From: Comamonadaceae bacterium
Lineage (GTDB): Bacteria > Pseudomonadota > Gammaproteobacteria > Burkholderiales > Burkholderiaceae_C
Length of the DNA stretch: 16,345 nucleotides
Direction: 5' to 3'
NCBI GenBank assembly: GCA_947458415.1
Contig: CANGZG010000038.1
Location: forward strand, 1 to 16,345
Under the pieces are notes generated by a model. The model ran no database searches and was not told the origin of the DNA. It saw only the letters and a list, made by a program, of their open reading frames with translations. The position numbers and the translations under genes were made by a program. Positions 14,249 to 16,345 of the stretch are shown piece after piece. Each line of letters begins with the position of its first letter. The stretch's first letter is position 1.

Positions 14249-15175
14249 TCAAAACCCCATTGACACGCCAACGCCCGTCACATAAGCGCCGGGCGAGAGA
14301 CTGGTTGACAGTTTTCCAATGAGGTTGTCTTTGATGCGCCAATGGGCGCCAAGGGCCCAGGCATTGTGGTGGTTGAATGAACCCCATCCCAGCCCGACAT
14401 TGAATTGCTGACCCTCTGACAATGCAGGAAGCTGGGTCATCGCGGTCACCCCTGCAATGCCACGTTCGGCGCCAAGTATTTGGTTCTGCAAATGGCCAAC
14501 TTCGGATTGCAACGCTTTGAATTGCGCGGTCGAACTGTTCGTCAAGGCATTCAACTGATTCACATTCACGGCGTCGGTGCCATCGGTGCCGGCAGCGACA
14601 TGTTGCAAACGGTTGTCGTTCAAGCTGATGGTTGAGCCGCTCAGCGTGAGCGCCGATGAACTGCGCAGCAACGTGCCACTGGCGTCCGCCATCAATCCAT
14701 TGCCCTTGGCATAGGCACTGGTGTCGGAAGACGCGGGCATCCAACCCACAAATGTGCTTTGGCGGCTGCCCTGTGAATACAAAGCCGAATGCGCCGAGGA
14801 CACATACAAACCATTTCTGGGGTTCAAGGCTGTCAATGTCCCCATTTGATCGATGGTTCCGTGAAAAAGGTGGATGACCTGATTCGATCCGATATTCACA
14901 CCGCCGGTCTGCACTTCGACAAACGAGCGGGTGGTGTAGGGCAACACATTGGAGTTGGTCATCAGGTAAACCTGATCCGAGTTGCCCACATAGCCTGAGA
15001 TGTACCCACTGTTGGCCTGCAACAGGTAGTCTGAGCGCACTGCATTGCCTGAGACGTAAACATTGGTCCCCGTGAGATCGGCACATCCCGCGTCGGTTGA
15101 CAGCAGCGCAAACACAGACGCCAACACGGCATTCAACCATTTAGCGCACAAATGGTTTGTCAGTGGTGAATTCAT
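14249..15175 (-). CDS. Short trimeric autotransporter (YadA-like anchor)
   Basis: A 308-residue protein predicted to form a trimer anchored in the outer membrane, probably for adhesion. Residues 1-32 look like a signal peptide ending near GCA. Residues ~33-187 are a Gly/Ser/Asn/Thr-rich passenger with no recognisable head repeats. A neck-like segment (RLQHVAAGTDGTDAVNVNQL, 189-208) leads into a short coiled coil (~212-237). The C-terminal YadA anchor (~238-308) follows, with GIAGVTAMTQLP and GLGWGSFNHHNAWALGAHWR, ending in a terminal Phe (GVSMGF) as outer-membrane barrels do. It is very short for this family, which often exceeds 500 residues. AGGAAG and CAGG precede ATG 15175. It sits between tRNA-Pro and an AT-rich tract, unlike the conserved housekeeping neighbours. 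Confidence 0.85.
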   Translation of the reverse strand: MNSPLTNHLCAKWLNAVLASVFALLSTDAGCADLTGTNVYVSGNAVRSDYLLQANSGYISGYVGNSDQVYLMTNSNVLPYTTRSFVEVQTGGVNIGSNQVIHLFHGTIDQMGTLTALNPRNGLYVSSAHSALYSQGSRQSTFVGWMPASSDTSAYAKGNGLMADASGTLLRSSSALTLSGSTISLNDNRLQHVAAGTDGTDAVNVNQLNALTNSSTAQFKALQSEVGHLQNQILGAERGIAGVTAMTQLPALSEGQQFNVGLGWGSFNHHNAWALGAHWRIKDNLIGKLSTSLSPGAYVTGVGVSMGF

Positions 15176-15442
15176 GACCTGTCACTTCCTTTTTCATTCG
15201 ACCTGTGTTGGTGATTCACAAAGTTAGCCTTTATCAATTCTCAAATTATGATTTTTTAGTATTTTATAATTTGAATTTATTATTTTTGAAGTATTTAAAG
15301 TATTTTAGGTTTATTTTTATTTATAAATACAACAGATAGGTTAAATAATCGGCACCTGACAAGCCGCCTGGGCCAGCATTACAAGCCGCCAAGTCCGGAA
15401 TCTTTGGCAACAGGCTTGAAATGCAGAGGTTTACCCTTATCA
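15176..15442. other. Intergenic region with an AT-rich core between autotransporter and groES
   Basis: No gene is seen in 15176-15548. The stretch ~15223-15350 is extremely AT-rich for this window, with runs of T and A, three copies of AGTATTT (15258, 15290 and 15299) and the palindrome ATTTATAAAT (15319-15328). Several -10-like hexamers occur on both strands, so no single autotransporter promoter can be chosen. Such a tract could be curved and bound by a silencer of the H-NS/MvaT/Bv3F type. The GC-richer part from 15351 onward belongs to groE control. Confidence 0.6.
15359..15390. repeat. Direct repeat ACAAGCCGCC upstream of groES
   Basis: Two identical 10-mers at 15359-15368 and 15381-15390 are 22 bp apart start to start, about two helical turns. 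They lie 25-60 bp upstream of the groE -35 region. A factor-binding site is possible, but chance cannot be excluded. Confidence 0.4.
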
Positions 15443-15443
15443 T
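15415..15443 (+). promoter_or_regulatory. Overlapping sigma32-like and sigma70-like groE promoter
   Basis: CTTGAA (15415-15420) with CCCTTATC (15434-15441) at 13 bp resembles a sigma32 heat-shock promoter; the -35 is perfect and the -10 only partial. The same stretch also reads TTGAAA (15416-15421) and TATCAT (15438-15443) at 16 bp, a good sigma70 promoter. The predicted start is near 15450, inside the CIRCE element, so bound HrcA would block it. Confidence 0.6.
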
Positions 15444-15469
15444 TAGCACTCTAGCCGGTCGAGTGCTAA
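15443..15469 (+). promoter_or_regulatory. CIRCE operator (HrcA-binding site)
   Basis: TTAGCACTC (15443-15451), a 9-bp spacer and GAGTGCTAA (15461-15469) match the CIRCE consensus perfectly in both arms and in spacer length. The heat-shock repressor HrcA binds this element, with GroEL as its partner sensing folding load. It lies 79 bp before groES. Confidence 0.95.
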
Positions 15470-15548
15470 CAGCACATGCTCTTCCGGTTCGAGTTTGTGC
15501 ACCGCTGGTGCTTCATTTTTGTCATTTCAGTTTCCCTCAGGAGAACCC

Positions 15549-15839
15549 ATGAAACTTCGTCCTTTGCACGATCGCGTGATCGTCAAACGCATTGAAAGCG
15601 AAACCAAAACCGCCTCTGGCATCGTCATCCCCGACAACGCCGCCGAAAAACCTGACCAAGGTGAAGTCCTGGCTGTCGGCCCCGGCAAGAAAAATGACAA
15701 AGGCGACCTCGGTGCGATGAGCGTCAAGGTGGGCGACCGCGTGCTGTTTGGCAAATACAGCGGCCAAACCGTCAAAGTCGACGGTGACGAATTGTTGGTG
15801 ATGAAAGAAGAAGACCTGTTCGCCGTTGTCGAGAAATAA
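15549..15839 (+). CDS. groES: Co-chaperonin GroES
   Basis: A 96-residue Hsp10 that caps the GroEL ring as a heptamer and drives substrate encapsulation. It opens MKLRPLHDRVIVKRIE. The mobile loop that binds GroEL includes ETKTASGIVIPDNAAEKP (~18-35), and the rest shows GEVLAVGPGK, GDRVLFGKYSG and VMKEEDLFAVVEK. ATG 15549 has CAGGAGA upstream. An in-frame extension to 15495 would only translate leader sequence. It heads the groESL operon under the CIRCE and sigma32/sigma70-like promoter, with groEL 86 bp downstream. Confidence 0.98.
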   Translation: MKLRPLHDRVIVKRIESETKTASGIVIPDNAAEKPDQGEVLAVGPGKKNDKGDLGAMSVKVGDRVLFGKYSGQTVKVDGDELLVMKEEDLFAVVEK

Positions 15840-15846
15840 AGCCATG

Positions 15847-15866
15847 GAGCGGACTGCGAACCGCTC
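15847..15866 (+). other. Hairpin between groES and groEL
   Basis: GAGCGG (15847-15852) pairs with CCGCTC (15861-15866) across an 8-nt loop. A CTTTTT tract begins several bases later, so this is a poor terminator by distance. It may set relative groES/groEL levels or be an RNA-processing site; the stem is short. Confidence 0.35.
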
Positions 15867-15925
15867 TCAACGCCTTTTTCCTCATCATTGAGTTTGTATT
15901 TAACTGAAATTTTTGGAGTCCTAAC

Positions 15926-16345
15926 ATGGCAGCAAAAGACGTGATTTTTGGCGGCGAAGCCCGCGCCCGCATGGTCGAGGGTGTGAACATCCTCGCCAAT
16001 GCAGTGAAAGTAACCCTCGGCCCCAAAGGCCGCAACGTGGTGCTCGAGCGCTCATTCGGCGCCCCCACCGTGACCAAGGACGGTGTGTCCGTGGCCAAGG
16101 AAATTGAGCTCAAAGACAAATTGCAAAACATGGGCGCACAGATGGTCAAGGAAGTGGCTTCCAAAACCTCTGACAACGCTGGCGACGGCACCACCACCGC
16201 CACCGTGTTGGCCCAAGCCATCGTGCGCGAAGGCATGAAATACGTGGCCGCCGGCATGAACCCCATGGACTTGAAGCGCGGTATCGACAAAGCTGTCACA
16301 GCCTTGATCGAAGAGTTGAAGAAAGCCACCAAGGCCACTACAACC
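15926..16345 (+). CDS. groEL: Chaperonin GroEL (3' end outside window)
   Basis: The first 140 residues of the ~545-residue Hsp60 that folds proteins in an ATP-driven double ring. It opens MAAKDVIFGGEARARMVEGV and contains the nucleotide-binding segments TLGPKGRNVVLE (~30-41), DGVSVAKEIEL (~52-62) and DGTTTATVLAQ (~87-97), all part of the equatorial domain. ATG 15926 has TTGGAG about 8 nt upstream. It is the second gene of groESL and continues past the right edge; no defect is seen in the visible part. Confidence 0.98.
   Translation, partial: MAAKDVIFGGEARARMVEGVNILANAVKVTLGPKGRNVVLERSFGAPTVTKDGVSVAKEIELKDKLQNMGAQMVKEVASKTSDNAGDGTTTATVLAQAIVREGMKYVAAGMNPMDLKRGIDKAVTALIEELKKATKATTT

Noticed and set aside
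13998..15140. 380-codon minus-strand reading frame overlapping the autotransporter and the tRNA
   Set aside because: It is out of frame with the autotransporter, and part of it (GERIRTSGLYVPNVALYQTK) is the reverse-strand translation of tRNA-Pro, a known source of false proteins.
1..16345. CRISPR array, insertion sequence, prophage or toxin-antitoxin pair
   Set aside because: No regularly spaced repeats, transposase, integrase, phage structural gene or small paired ORFs typical of these were seen on either strand.

Overview
The window looks like a chromosomal segment of a betaproteobacterium, probably order Burkholderiales and possibly Comamonadaceae. This rests on gene order and protein character, not on a database search. 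Order-typical blocks are hemA-prfA-prmC-grxD, nudH(rppH) divergent from proS, and rplU-rpmA-obgE-proB divergent from ispB. A groESL operon with both a CIRCE operator and a sigma32-like promoter also fits. No prophage, insertion sequence, CRISPR array or defence locus was found. Almost every gene is housekeeping.

Layout. Positions 1-2704 (minus) hold the first ~901 codons of a large FAD/iron-sulfur oxidoreductase that runs off the left edge. A small membrane protein gene (2748-3014, minus) lies directly upstream of it. Divergent from that, 3040-6584 (plus) carries hemA, prfA, prmC and grxD: tetrapyrrole entry, peptide-release factor 1, the methylase that modifies it, and a monothiol glutaredoxin. 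Convergent to these, proS and a secreted lytic transglycosylase occupy 6629-9047 (minus). rppH (9163-9723, plus) is divergent from proS. rplU, rpmA, obgE and proB occupy 9746-12612 (minus), with a strong hairpin terminator between rpmA and obgE. ispB (12763-13749, plus) is divergent from rplU. The right part holds a small secreted four-cysteine protein (minus), tRNA-Pro(CGG) (plus), a short YadA-type trimeric autotransporter (minus), a 373-bp intergenic region with a very AT-rich core, and groES followed by the start of groEL (plus).

The less ordinary signals are: a near-consensus promoter whose predicted start falls on the hemA initiation codon (possible leaderless mRNA); a 14-bp interrupted stem just before the oxidoreductase start; the terminator squeezed in front of obgE; a hairpin at the head of the rplU leader; a five-codon mini-ORF overlapping the ispB TTG start; the twin CX11C secreted protein; and the short autotransporter with an AT-rich upstream region. 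I saw no clearly undescribed multi-gene system. The best candidates for new biology are the two accessory exported proteins and the leaderless hemA arrangement.
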